A DNA stretch of 64,000 bases from contig JAQPZY010001684.1 of NCBI GenBank assembly GCA_029931535.1, positions 4,126,501 through 4,190,500 of the forward strand. The letters run 5' to 3'. The stretch's first letter is position 1, and the number at the start of each line of letters is the position of its first letter. Of this stretch, positions 27,201 to 40,500 are shown one piece after another. The notes beneath the pieces are model-generated. The model ran no database searches. It saw only the letters and a program-made list of their open reading frames with translations, and was not told the origin of the DNA. The stretch is from Margaritifera margaritifera (Eukaryota; Mollusca; Bivalvia; Unionida; Margaritiferidae). The translations under genes and the position numbers were made by a program.

Positions 27201-30200
27201 GATCATTCAGCGATAGTTCAACATGTAGACTAGTTAAAGTGAGTGTTGTATATAAATAATTTGTCATTATGTTTTGTGTTTGTATTCTGGTACAAATTCA
27301 CACTGATTTTGCCCATTTGTGGTAATAATTTTAACCTGCTGCAGATCCAGGTTAGTAGCAAAAATTAATGTACAATTTTCATGCAGTTTATTGTAATTAT
27401 GGCATGTAATATATAGATAACACTTTTTATGCTCAGATTACACTTTCTTGCCATGTAGGTTATGCTTATGCCACTCTAGGGGTTGGCATGTGTGCATTGA
27501 CATTTGTTCCAGCTTGCCAATAAAGTACCAAACTTTAATCCACGCAAGAGGTGTGTACACCAAATATTCTTATTGCGGTGTATTCCTGACATGTTAGGTT
27601 TTGTCACTTTGATAACTACTGGCTATTATTACCACCAATAATTATCAAGATGACAAAAGCTAACTGCTGAGAAGCACAGAATTGTTTAGCTCAAGTCAAG
27701 GTGACATTTGGTCTCTGTAATGTAAAAATGGTATTCAGCTGTCATGCCTTATCTCATAGATTATGAGTTGTATTTGAAAGGATACCAGACTAAAACCAGT
27801 CAATCATGTGACAAGCTCACTTTCTTTGTAAAAACTGAGCATGTCGTATAATAACTACAAATTGCCAATGAAGGAATAAGTTGTTGCAAAAAGTGCAAAA
27901 TGTTGTCAGACATTCTCAGATTAGAAGGAAAATGGAAAGCAATTCGACAAAATGAAAAGAGGGAGAATCGTTTGAACCAAGTTGCGATATTTGTAAGAAA
28001 GATTCAAATAAATATCAGTTATACATTCTACAGCAGTGGTTGAAAAATGGACAGAAAATGATAGTTACAACAAGATGTTTGTACTCTGATTTTAATGACA
28101 AGGTGGTTTTGCACCATGATTGATGTTTATTCATAATTATTTTAATTAACATTAACACACTTTTTATCATATTGATTCCATAACATGCCTGTGATTTTTA
28201 ATTGAAAATATTAAATATTTATAAATTAGTTATGCCGTGCATACTTTATATGTAGTTATTATTCACATATGTGTTCCTCCACTAGAAAGCCACTTCGTTT
28301 ATAAGGACACTTTCCTGCTGCAAAAGGGGTGGCCTTATAAGAGGGGAACCACTGTAACTTTAACTCTGGTTTTAAACAATCACCTCAGTCTTTCAGATCA
28401 GACAATAGTCTGGGATGGGCCTTTTTGGCCTGTAGACAATAGTATGGGATTGACCTTTTGGGCTTGTAGTCTGGAATGGACCTTTTGGTCCTGTAGACAA
28501 TAGTCTGGGATGGACCTTTTGGTCCTGTAGACACTAGTCTGGGATGGACCTTTTGGTCCTGGAGACAATAGTCTGGATGGGCCTTTTTGGTTCTGTAGAC
28601 AATAGTCTGGAATGGACCTTTTGGTCCTGTAGACAATAGTCTGGGAATGACCTTTTGGGCCTGTAGACAATAATCTGGGATGGGCCTTTTGGGCCTGTAG
28701 ACAATAGTCTGGGATGGACCTTTTGGGCCTGTAGACAATAGTCTGGAATGGCCCTTTTGGGCCTGTAGACAATAGTCTGGAATGGCCCTTTTGGGCCTGT
28801 AGACAATAGTCTGGGATGGGCCTTTTTGGTCCTGTAGACAATAGTCTGGGATGGGCCTTTTGGGCCTGTAGACAATAGTCTGGGATGGCCTTTCGTGCCT
28901 GTAGACAATAGTCTGGGATGGGCCTTTTGGGCCTGTAGACAATAGTCTGGGATGGCCCTTTTGGTCCTGTCGACAATAGTCTGGAATGGCCCTTTTGGGC
29001 CTGTAGACAATAGTCTGGAATGGCCCTTTTGGGCCTGTAGACAATAGTCTGGGATGGGCCTTTTTGGTCCTGTAGACAATAGTCTGGAATGGCCCTTTTG
29101 GGCCTGTAGACAATAGTCTGGAATGGCCCTTTTGGGCCTGTAGACAATAGTCTGGGATGGGCCTTTTTGGTCCTGTAGACAATAGTCTGGGATGGGCCTT
29201 TTGGGCCTGTAGACAATAGTCTGGGATGGCCTTTCGTGCCTGTAGACAATAGTCTGGGATGGGCCTTTTGGGCCTGTAGACAATAGTCTGGGATGGCCCT
29301 TTTGGTCCTGTCGACAATAGTCTGGAATGGCCCTTTTGGGCCTGTAGACAATAGACTGGAATGGCCCTTTTGGGCCTGTAGACAATAGTCTGGGATGGGC
29401 CTTTTTGGTCCTGTAGACAATAGTCTGGAATGGCCCTTTTGGGCCTGTAGACAATAGTCTGGAATGGACCTTTTGGGCCTGTAGACAATAGTCTGGGATG
29501 GCCCTTTTGGGCCTGTAGACAATAGTCTGGGATGGGCCTTTTGGGCCTGTAGACAATAGTCTGGGATGGGCCTTTTGGACCCACATGTAGATGCAGGAGC
29601 TGTATAGTCATCACCTTATTTGTACATTTGTCGGTCAGTTCACACTTCTTGTCAACAGCATAGCAGCTGCTCAGCAGATCTTTGGCATAATTCAAGCCAT
29701 TTTGTAGGTTAATTGTCTTGTAGATAAACATGACACATTGTGCCTTTTGAAGGATTTGTCTTTCCAATTCCATTTTTGACAGAGGGACAGCCTTTTCTTG
29801 GTAAATTTGGGATCTTCATAATGGCAGTTTCTTGTAAGCAGCATAATTCAGGAACCATTTAGCAAATCCTGATGCAAATTAGTGTGAACTTTTAACCACC
29901 ATAGCTTAGGAATCATTTAACATATCCCAATGCATTTGATGGCAGTCAGTTGTTCTTTATTTACAATTGCAGTCAGCCATGTATTGATCTTGTCTCGGGC
30001 AATGATTGATGTTTTCCATAATGCCACCTGTTGTGCTAACCTTGTCTGACTATGAGGACATCTGCTATCCTAATGGTTAAACACCTAGACAGCTTGCACT
30101 GTAAAACATGTATAAATTCAGTGTTTAATAACTTAATAAGTTTTCATTATTATTTATTTAAATGTTCAATATCAAATGAAAATATATCTTAAATAATGTG

Positions 30201-33200
30201 ATACAAGTTTCAAATGAAAAGCTCTGGTTTTACAGAAAATGCTGATGAGTGGGCATGGTTATCTTGGCTCTGTTGATTCGTCAATTTGGTGTTAACACAA
30301 TATGTACGGATGTGTCTTTTAAGGAGTTTGTTTCATCTTCTTCATTATTGACAGAGTTATGGACCTTCAAGATGAATTTGTTATGTTCATTTTGGAACTT
30401 TGCTTGTGACTGGCATAGTTCATAAACCTTTTAACATAAACCCTAATTAATTGCTTTTCATCAGCTATCACAGACAAGAGGGATGGACCACTATACCAAT
30501 TTCAACCCTCTTTTTTTAAATTCATGCTCTCTATCTTTCTTTATATTTTGCTTCAATCTGTGCCACTTTTTTATATAGTCATGATTTCTGATTAACTTTG
30601 TTCTTTGAAATGGAATTTGTCACTCATTCTGATTAATTTTGGGGGGTTTTTTCATATGGAATTTGTCCCAGATAATTTTGTCTAGGAGAGTTTACCATTT
30701 TGACTTAACTGGTCAATGAATAGTCCAGTGCCATGCCCCTTCTCCTCCTACCCAGCTCCCCCTCTGTTTATTTAACAAACAAATTGTGACAATAATGTTA
30801 AATTCTGATAATCAGGACATGTACTTATTCAGAAAATAAGTGTGCATATTCCTTCTGTTACTTTTGTAGCAAAAACAAGTATCTTTTTTTGTATTTAAGG
30901 CATAAACTTTCCTGACATATGTTCTGTTCCTAATAATGAAATGGACGTAATGATTCACATATTTACAGTACAGTACTTGGTTCTGTTACTGCTTTTCCCG
31001 TCTTGCTATATTTCATTTCCTTGAGTAATCATCTTTATGTGATATTTTGTCAGATCTGGTTAATGTGAATAAATATTAAAACTGTATATAATCACACATA
31101 AAAAGACAACTGCACACCACTGTCTCTAATTTACACTGTATATAAGCATGCATAAAAAGATAACTGCACACAATTGTCACTAATTTACACTTTATTTAAG
31201 CACACATAAAAAGATAACTGCAAATAACTGTCACTAATTTACACTGTATAAAAGCAGACATGAAAAGATAACTGCACACAACTGTCACTAATTTATACAG
31301 TATATAAGCATGCATAGAAAGATAACCACACAATTGTCACTAATTTACACTGTATTAAAGCAGATGTGAAAAGATAACTGCACACAACTGTCACTAAATT
31401 ACACTCCATATAAACACACATAAAAAAGATACACAACCATCACTAATTTACACTCTATATATTGCACACATAAAAAGATAACTGCACACAACTGTCTCAT
31501 ATTTACTATGTATATAAGCACACATGAAAGATAACTGCACACAACTGTCTATAATTTACACAGTATATCAGCATGCATAAAAAGATAACTGCACACAATT
31601 GCCACTAATTTACAGTATTAAAGCAGACATGTAAAGATTACTGCACACAACTGTCACTAAATTACACTGTATATAAACACACATAAAAGATAACTGCACA
31701 CAACTGTCACTAATTTACACTATATAAGCACACAAAAAAAGATAACTGCACACAATTGTCACTAATTTACACTATAAAAGCACACAAGAAAAGATTACTG
31801 CACACAACTGTCAATAAATTACACTATATAAACAGACATAAAAGATAACGGCACACAATTGTCACTAATTTACACTCTATATAAGCACACAAGAAAAGAT
31901 AACTGCACACAATTGTCAATAATTTACAAAATGTGCTTATTATCCAGATTTTGCACTATTTTTCCCACATGTATCAGGTTGTCTACTTGCATCAGTTTAT
32001 TTATCATTCATTTAGCCTTAATATGATGGGTGAACATAAGAACAGCCATTGCATACTAATTGTGTATCAAATGTGGAAGACACATTTTTGCTATCTATAA
32101 AGCTTGTAACCTATTTATTTATAAGGCTGCCGTAAGGCAGAGCATATTATTTTATGTCATCTGTCCATCTGTTTGTCTGTTTCCTATTTTTTTTTTTTTT
32201 TGGGGGGGGGGGCACAATAACTTAAATTCTCCACCAGCTAGTCACCAAACTTTGTGAAAGGCTTGTATTTTGGACAAGGAAGAAGCCATCTAGTTTTGGG
32301 TCAGAAGGTCAAAGGTCACTGTGACTGAAAATGGTTTCTGCACAATAACATTAGTGTTACATCACAGAACTGGAATAAACTTTGTGGATTGCTTACACTT
32401 TGGGTAAGGAAGAAGTAAATCTGTTTGAGGTCAAAGGTCAAGGTCAGTGTGACTGGAAAAAGAAAAATGCTTTCTGCACAAAAATGCATATTCTCCATGT
32501 ACTTTCACAAAAAGTTTGTCAATGACTTGCACATTGGGTAAGAAAGAAGCCTATTGATTTGGGGGCAAAAGGTCAAAGGTCAAGGTTACTGCAACTAAAA
32601 GAAGAAAAATGTTTTTTTGAATAATAACTTTAGTTATAGACCATGTATCTTGACCAAAGTTTGTGGCGGGCTGTATTGAAGAGGCCTATTGATTTTGGAG
32701 TCAAATGATCAAAGGTCAAGGTCATTATATCTCTAAGAAAATGAGTTTTGCAGAATAACGCCACAAACATTGGGATTTTTGTTCTCAAATGTCAGGCATG
32801 GCTCGCTAATATTATTTGCAACCTATACAATGCTGCTTATTTCATAAAAATTCACCTTGAAACTAGACATTTGATAACTTCAGGCAAATTTTTTAAAGAA
32901 ACAAAGACTGAACTCAATAAGAATTGTCAATATTTTTTGTATTCTTTGCTATTGGTGTTTTATTATTGGAAAATTTCTCGTGAGAGATACATTTTTCCAA
33001 AATTGTTGAAATGGTATAATTTTCGTAATTTTTCAAAAATGGAATTGGCAATAATTAGAGAATGGTAGATTATTGCAAATTTTACAGGGTGTTTCCTGTT
33101 TGAGCACATATTGTTTAAAATTTGCTAGACTTTAAGAAATAAGGATACAGAATCATTCAGATCTGGTGAAAACAAATTGCATATTTGAAAACACTTTGTT

Positions 33201-34754
33201 ACCAGTCTGTTCTTGAATGTACATTCAATTGCCGATCTCTCTTTCATACACACAGATTCTACTTTTATAAGCCTTTACAGTTGATTACTTATCACAGGGA
33301 ATTATTTTATGACTCTATGTGCATTTTAGTAACATTTGTATGTTTCTTAAGCATTGATTAACATGATGCAGAAAAGCCAACAGTTTGCAATGATGCCATT
33401 TTTGTTTGGAGGGTAGTCGATAGATAAATGTAGGTAAATACTTTAGATGATCGTGTACTGAAAAGTGACAAACTTCCTCAAAGGTTTCTGTCAAAAGTAT
33501 GGCAACTAATATAATTTTTATCTTAATTTTTTTCTTTACAAGGAAAGGATTGCCCACATTATCATTTATCCCACTGACATAGCTTGTTTCACCCACATCC
33601 ACTGACCTTGCATAGCTTGTGTCACCCACATCCACTGACCTTGCATAGCTTGTGTCACCCACATCCACTAACCTTGCATAGCTTGTGTCGCCCACATTGT
33701 CCTGTCTCCCACTGACCTCACATTGCTTGTGTCACCCACATCATCCTTTCTCCCACTCACCTCACATTGCTGATGTCACCCACATCGTCCTGTCTCCCAC
33801 TGATCTCGCATTGCTTGTGTCACCCACTTTGTCCTTTTTCCCACTGACCTCGCATGGCTTGTGTCACCTGCATCATCCTTTCTTGCACTGACCTCGAACT
33901 GCTTGTGTCATGAGTGACAGTATTTTAAGGTTTCAAAGACAAGTTTTTGTCCTTTCTGCAGTTACTTTTATTTGCCAATCATGGTATGATTTGCAAACCA
34001 ATATAAAGATGTGTAAAAATGAAAAGAAAATAGAGGCACGTATTATAAGGTTATTTTATTGTTTGCAAAGGTGCAAATCTATGACCATTGACCACCCTCA
34101 ATGAAATCCCGTTATGGACTAAGCTCTGATTTGGTCTCATGATGGAAAGCTCTCCAGTGGACCATGCGAGAATCATTTGAATTCACAAATTGGAGCTTTC
34201 TAATCCTATTAACACCAAAACTGTTTGGCTTTCCAAGCTAAAAATTTCATGAAATTGAAGAACTGTAAAAAAAAATCATTTTATGGAAAACTTCAAAATT
34301 AATTTGGATCAAAATAGCCAGCCTATTTATCATAAGTTTTCTTAAATTGATGTCAGCATAACTTGGGTAACTCAAGTGCATCTTCTTATCCTTTCTTTCT
34401 AAAAATGTAGGCTGCATATCCTTACTTATAATTATGTCTACTACAGATGTAGCAAATGTACCCCATTTACATGCACACAATTTTTACCTTGTGTGTGTAT
34501 TTGCATGTGTACAAATTTACACATGTAATATGTATTAGAAAATTTGCAGTAGTGTTCACATGGGTTTTAAGACAGACATGCACATACAGAATTTTTTTTA
34601 GTTACAAAAATCTTTTACAATAAAAGTTCTTGTCATCATAAAAGATATAATTTGCGATATAGAGTACCATTGATAACAATATAAATTATTTGGTGATGAT
34701 GTGGATGGTGAAAATAATAATAAGAAGAATGCTTTTACTGATAAAGGTGCCTTA

Positions 34755-34796
<42 letters not shown>

Positions 34797-37506
34797 TGTT
34801 ATTATTATTTTTATTGTCATCATCATCATCATCATCATCATCTATCAGAGGGACAAATAAATAAAATACAACTTTTTTCTGGCAATTTTTGGGAATCAAT
34901 TCAGTGTAAGACTTACACAGTCACACACAGCCGTAATATTTAGCCACAGATGGGAAGCTCAGATGCCTAAAGAGATTTGAAAATATGGCATTAATTACCA
35001 TAGATTTAATTTTGTATGTTTGCATCTAATTTGCTTTCCAGGTAAGCATAGATGGAAGGTGTGCTGTTTCATTTTTATGTTCTGTGATTTTTTACACTGC
35101 TGTGGAGAGCATATAGTGTTGCTCATGTCTGTCTGTCTGTACTTGCATCCATATACTTAATATCTTGTCAAGGTTTTTATGAAATAAAAATGAAATTTGA
35201 TTTAGTGCTTAAAATCTCTAAGACATTGGTAACGTTGGAGATTAATTTTTTTCTGTCAAAATGTTTGAAGGTCAAGACCCTCTTCAACTTAGAAGTTTGT
35301 CCATAAATCACCAATTTTGTTAACTTTCCATCACTTTAAAGTATATCATAGATTGAAATCATGACTGTATAGGGCTTTAATAATATAAATACAAGCTAGG
35401 TCAAATTTGATACATCTTACTGAGATGTGGCCTTGTTTGACATACAAGTTTACCCTTAAATCTAGAACCAAGTTTCTTCAGCTTTCTACTATATTGGCAT
35501 GGGTATCATGTCCTCTGAACTCACTTTCTGTTTACTTGATTCTTTTATTTTCCAACTCCACATAGGAAAAAAATTATGCTGTACTTAGAAACATCCTGTT
35601 TTTAATCAATAAATTGAAACACCTTGCTCTTAATGAACTGAGTTTTGGTATGAAGAATATTTGTATGCTATTTTAGTTTAAACCTTTGAATGACATATGG
35701 ACTATCCACTAAACCCATCCAGCTATCCACCCACCCACCCATCAATCCAACCTTCCATCCATTAATCCCTTACCATGCCTTCGCCTAACTTTGAACCCAA
35801 CCTTCCATCCATAAATCACTTACCATGCCTCCATCCATCCATCTGTCCAACCTTCCATTCATTAATCTCTTACCATCCACCATCAGTCCAACCTTCCATC
35901 CAATAATCCTTTACCATGTCCTCCCCACCCATCAATCCAACCTTCGATCCATTAATCCCTTACCATGCCTTCGCCTACCCATCAGTCCAACCTTCCATCC
36001 ATAAATCCCTTACCATGCCTCCACCCACCCATCACAGTCCAACCTTTCATCCATTAATCCCTTACCATGCCTCTGTACAACACTTTATGGAATAGATAAG
36101 ACTATACAAATGTGTGTATTTATTTAAAAAATGCTACCAGTACTGCATAGCAATGTACAAATAGACTTATCATTGAAGCTAAACATAGCCAAAATTTTAA
36201 ACAATAATGAATATATAATTTCTTGGCCAAATTTTTACAGAAATTAATTAAAATACACAATCATGTGTGTACAGTTTTCTATGTGTTGACTCCCCAGATA
36301 ATCATGCCAATGTACATGGCAGTAGTGGTACACATAATAGTCTCACACAGATAATTATTCCACCTTACATGGCAGTAGTGATACACATAATACAGTCTCC
36401 CACAGATAATCATGCCACTGTACATGGCAGTAGTGATACACATAATACAGTCTCCCACAGATAATCATGCCACTGTACATGACAGTAGTGATACACATAA
36501 TACAGTCTCACACAGATAATCATGCCACTGTACATGGCAGTAGTGATACACACAATAGTTTCACACAGATAATCATGCCACTGTACATGGCAGTAGTGAT
36601 ACACATAATACAAGGCTCACACAGATAATCATGCCACTGTACATGGCAGTAGTGATACACATAATAGTTTCACACAGATAATCATGCCACTGAACATAGC
36701 AGTAGTGATACACATAATATAGTCTCACACAGATAATCATGCTACTGTACATAGCAGTAGTGATACACATAATACAGTTTCACACAGATAATCATTAATC
36801 ATGCCACTGTACATGGCAGTAGTGATACACGTAATAGTCTCACACAGATAATCATTAATCATGCCACTGTACAGTAGTAGTGATACACATAATACAGTTT
36901 CAGACAGATAATCAATCATCATGCCACTGTACATGGCAGTAATGATATACATAATACAGTCTCAGGAATTATCAAGAATAAGTCTGAGATATGAAATGAT
37001 TTCTTCCTAACATACAGAATACTCTTGTTACAATGGCCAAATTCATTTTCAACCATTATGTTGTAGGAATGAACCTTTAGTTGTAACAATCATGCTTTTA
37101 CAGTTGTCAATCAGCATATATCAGTGAAAAGAATGAGTCAGAAATATAAATCTACTAATATTGTCATAATTCTATTCTTAAAATCCCAGACATTTTCATG
37201 CATTTTAAACTAATTTTATCTAGAAATGAAAAGTTTACATATTTCCATCAGAAATATTCCTGGTAATGGCTAAAGGAATGACAATGTCATTGTAATGAAT
37301 AAGATAACATGCATGTTTGTTGCCACAAAATTGTTTTCAGAGTTGGAAGATAAATATTCTGTTAATAAGATCCAATTTACAAATGAACATGTTTGTTCCC
37401 ATAAATTTCTATTGGAACCTAGTTATTCAGTTGTAATGAGTGTCTTTGTAATGAGAGTTAACTGTAATACTACACCTACACCTACAAAGGGAAACTTCAT
37501 GATCAC

Positions 37507-37572
<66 letters not shown>

Positions 37573-40500
37573 TAAGAATTTGTTCTTGTTGCAACTGATA
37601 TTAAAAATACTTGTTGCAATTGATATTAAAAATAAAGAATAAAGAGTGTCTGTGGCAGTAGTTCTACTTATTGATCCATTTAACTACCCAGAAATGTAGT
37701 CAGGTCAGAAAGTAGGATGTGCCTGATTAATGCTAGGACAGCTGAACTTTGCAGTTTGGTGTCTATATTACATTATACAGTCTATTCTCACAGCAGGATT
37801 ACAGCACACAAGTAGCATGAGTTCTGTAGATAAAGATCTCTAGTTTTCTACTCACATTTCAGGTATAGGTGAGTGCTAGTTATAGTTATTCAGCAAAATT
37901 TGGACACTACTGTTGCTGTTTTGTGAGGGTGGGGTGGGGTGATGACCACGATAATGTCATTCACAGCTCAAGATAAGGAGAGATTTTGTTTATATTGCTC
38001 AATTTGTTTGCTAAAGACTTCAAATATTTAAAATTAGGGAGTACCATTACTTCAGTGATATGAACAAATGCAAGTTTATGGTAATTTTAATGAGTTTGTT
38101 TGCTGATTTACCTGGCTACAATAGTTGCACAAATATACTGTAAATATCTAACAAGTTCAATGCATATCAGTTTTGAATGATTCACTTTATGATTAAACAC
38201 ATTAATTACAGTAAAAAATACCCAGTAAATGTAGACAAGGAAACCAATACCAGTAGTCTGTTTCAATATTTAATGCTAACAAGTGATGGTTATCAATTTC
38301 CATTGCTATTTAAGTTTATGCACTAGAAAATATTTAACATCTTTCCTTATGAACTATGACAGAATATTTTTGGATTAGGGTTAGTAACTACCTGTACATG
38401 ATATAAATGATTATGTTATCTACATACTTCTTCCTTTTTGTCACAAAACAATATATATGAATACAGTTCTGCACTTCAATCGGTTCCATCATCAGGTGGG
38501 GATCCCCTATCCTAGAGTGTTTCGACGCTGACCCACAACACTCTCAATGGGTGCGCCGACTGAGTTGATCAGACTCAGCCCAGAACCAATGAGCTTTTCC
38601 ATTGCTCCTCTTTCTTCCGCCAAATCCAATGTGAGGCTTCCTCCACCTGTTTGCCAACCTTGGTTACTAAATTCCTGCGGCTAGGTCCTGTAATCCCAAT
38701 GACTCCCAAGGCATGCCAAAAGGTCTGTTCTGCTAAGCCACTGCATTCTATTTCCACTGGTAGATTCCAGGCCTTCCATCCATTCTGCTGGCACTCATGG
38801 ATGAGTGTCTGATACTTAGTCAATTTCCTTTCATTGGCCTCCTCCATTCTAGCTTCCCATGGCACTGTCAGTTTCAACAAAATCACCTGCTTGGTACCTC
38901 CTGACCACAGTACAATATCGGGTCTGAAGTTCGTGTTACAGATGTCTCTTGGGAACTTCAGCTGTCCTTTTACATCTGATTGCATTTCCCAATCTTGTGC
39001 TGTTGTCAAGATGCCTCTTGCTTCAGCCTTTTGCCTTTGTGTCTCACCGCTTCTCACAAAGCTGATGAAGTTGGGACCACTTTTCACTTGGTGTTTCTTT
39101 CTCCTGGTTATGTCCATACTGGCAGCAATCTCGGCAAGCACTTGGTCATTGCGCCAACGATAATGACCATCTGTCATAGCTACATTGCAGGATGACAGCA
39201 TGTGCTCTAAATTTGCAAGTCTCCCACAAAGTTTACAGCTTGGGTCATCAGTTACTCCCCATGTCTTGAGGTTTGTTGGTGTAGGGAGAATATCATACAC
39301 TGATCGTATGAGGAAGCTGATTTTCTGAGCATCAACTCTCCAGATATCACTCCAAGACAGTTTCCTGGACCTCGCAGCTTCCCAGCATAGCCAATCTCCC
39401 TGCTTCCTCATGCTGACGGCTTTAACTTGCCTATCTTCCTCTTCTGCCAGATGCGTACTTTCTGGACCATGGCATGCTTCTCTTTTGTGCTTGCTGCTTG
39501 CCATGTAGGTCTTTTCAGACTTCCCAGCCCCAACCTTCCTGTCGCTACTGTGCCTACCATATCACTGTGTCTCAGTCTGGATTCTGCCTCTTCAACTGCT
39601 TTTGCTGCTACCCACTTTCTACCTGTCCATACCTCCACTGCTGCTTCTCTCACCTTCTCATCAGCACTGTCTTTCAACATCATCACCTGTCTGACCTTGG
39701 TCACCTTGAACTCCTCTGTCACTGATGATAGTGGTAACTGAAGCTTGCTGCCAGTACTGTACAAGCCAATGCTACTGAAGCTTCTTGGCACTCCCATCCA
39801 TCGTCGCAGATATGCATTGAACATTCGCTCAACTTCTTCTATGACTGTCAATGGGACTTGGTATACTAGAAGTGGCTAAAGGATTCTTGGTAGAATACCA
39901 TGCTGGTAACACCAGGCCTTGTACTTCCCAGGTAGCCCACTCTTGTCTATGGATTCCATCCAGTCTTTGGCTTGCTGCTTCATGTCTGCCACTCTCTCAC
40001 TGTCATTCATGGAGTCCTTAAACCACTTGCCGAGGCTCTTAACTGGTTGCTCACTCAGTGTTGGTATCACTTCCTCTCCTATTTTGAACCAGTATTTATC
40101 TTGCACCTTCCCTTTCTTCAGGGCCAGACTTCTTGATTTTGATGACTTAAACTTCCTCCTGGCCTAGCTGATCAGGTCTCCAAGATCTTCTAACTTCCAC
40201 CTACCTTCTGGTACTGACTTGGATGTAATTGTCATGTCATCCACGAAGGCTCTCGAAGGAGGCTGGCGAACTCCAGATGACATCATTGGTCCTCGGTTCA
40301 TCTTATCTGCTGACTTCACAAGGAGATTCATTGAAGCTGAAAACAGTACTACTGAAATGGTACATCCAGTTATGATGCCAGCTTCTAATCTCTGCCATGC
40401 TGTTGAGTAGTCTGACACGGTGAAGCGCATTTTGAAGTTATCGAGGTAGTGTTGAAGCATGTCCCTGAACTTCTCTGGTACATGATACTTCTCTGGAGTC

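Noticed and set aside
28401..29578. CRISPR-like array of regular repeats
   Set aside because: No unique spacers; units are contiguous, and the genome is eukaryotic.
28385..29773. 462-codon minus-strand open frame
   Set aside because: It is the 34-bp minisatellite read through; two other long frames overlap it in the same repeat, so openness is due to unit composition.
36267..36952. Repeated minus-strand frames with [16 protein letters not shown] units
   Set aside because: Translations of a minisatellite; no conserved start or domain.
38834..39741. Plus-strand frames of 80-110 codons
   Set aside because: Shadows of the minus-strand LINE coding region.
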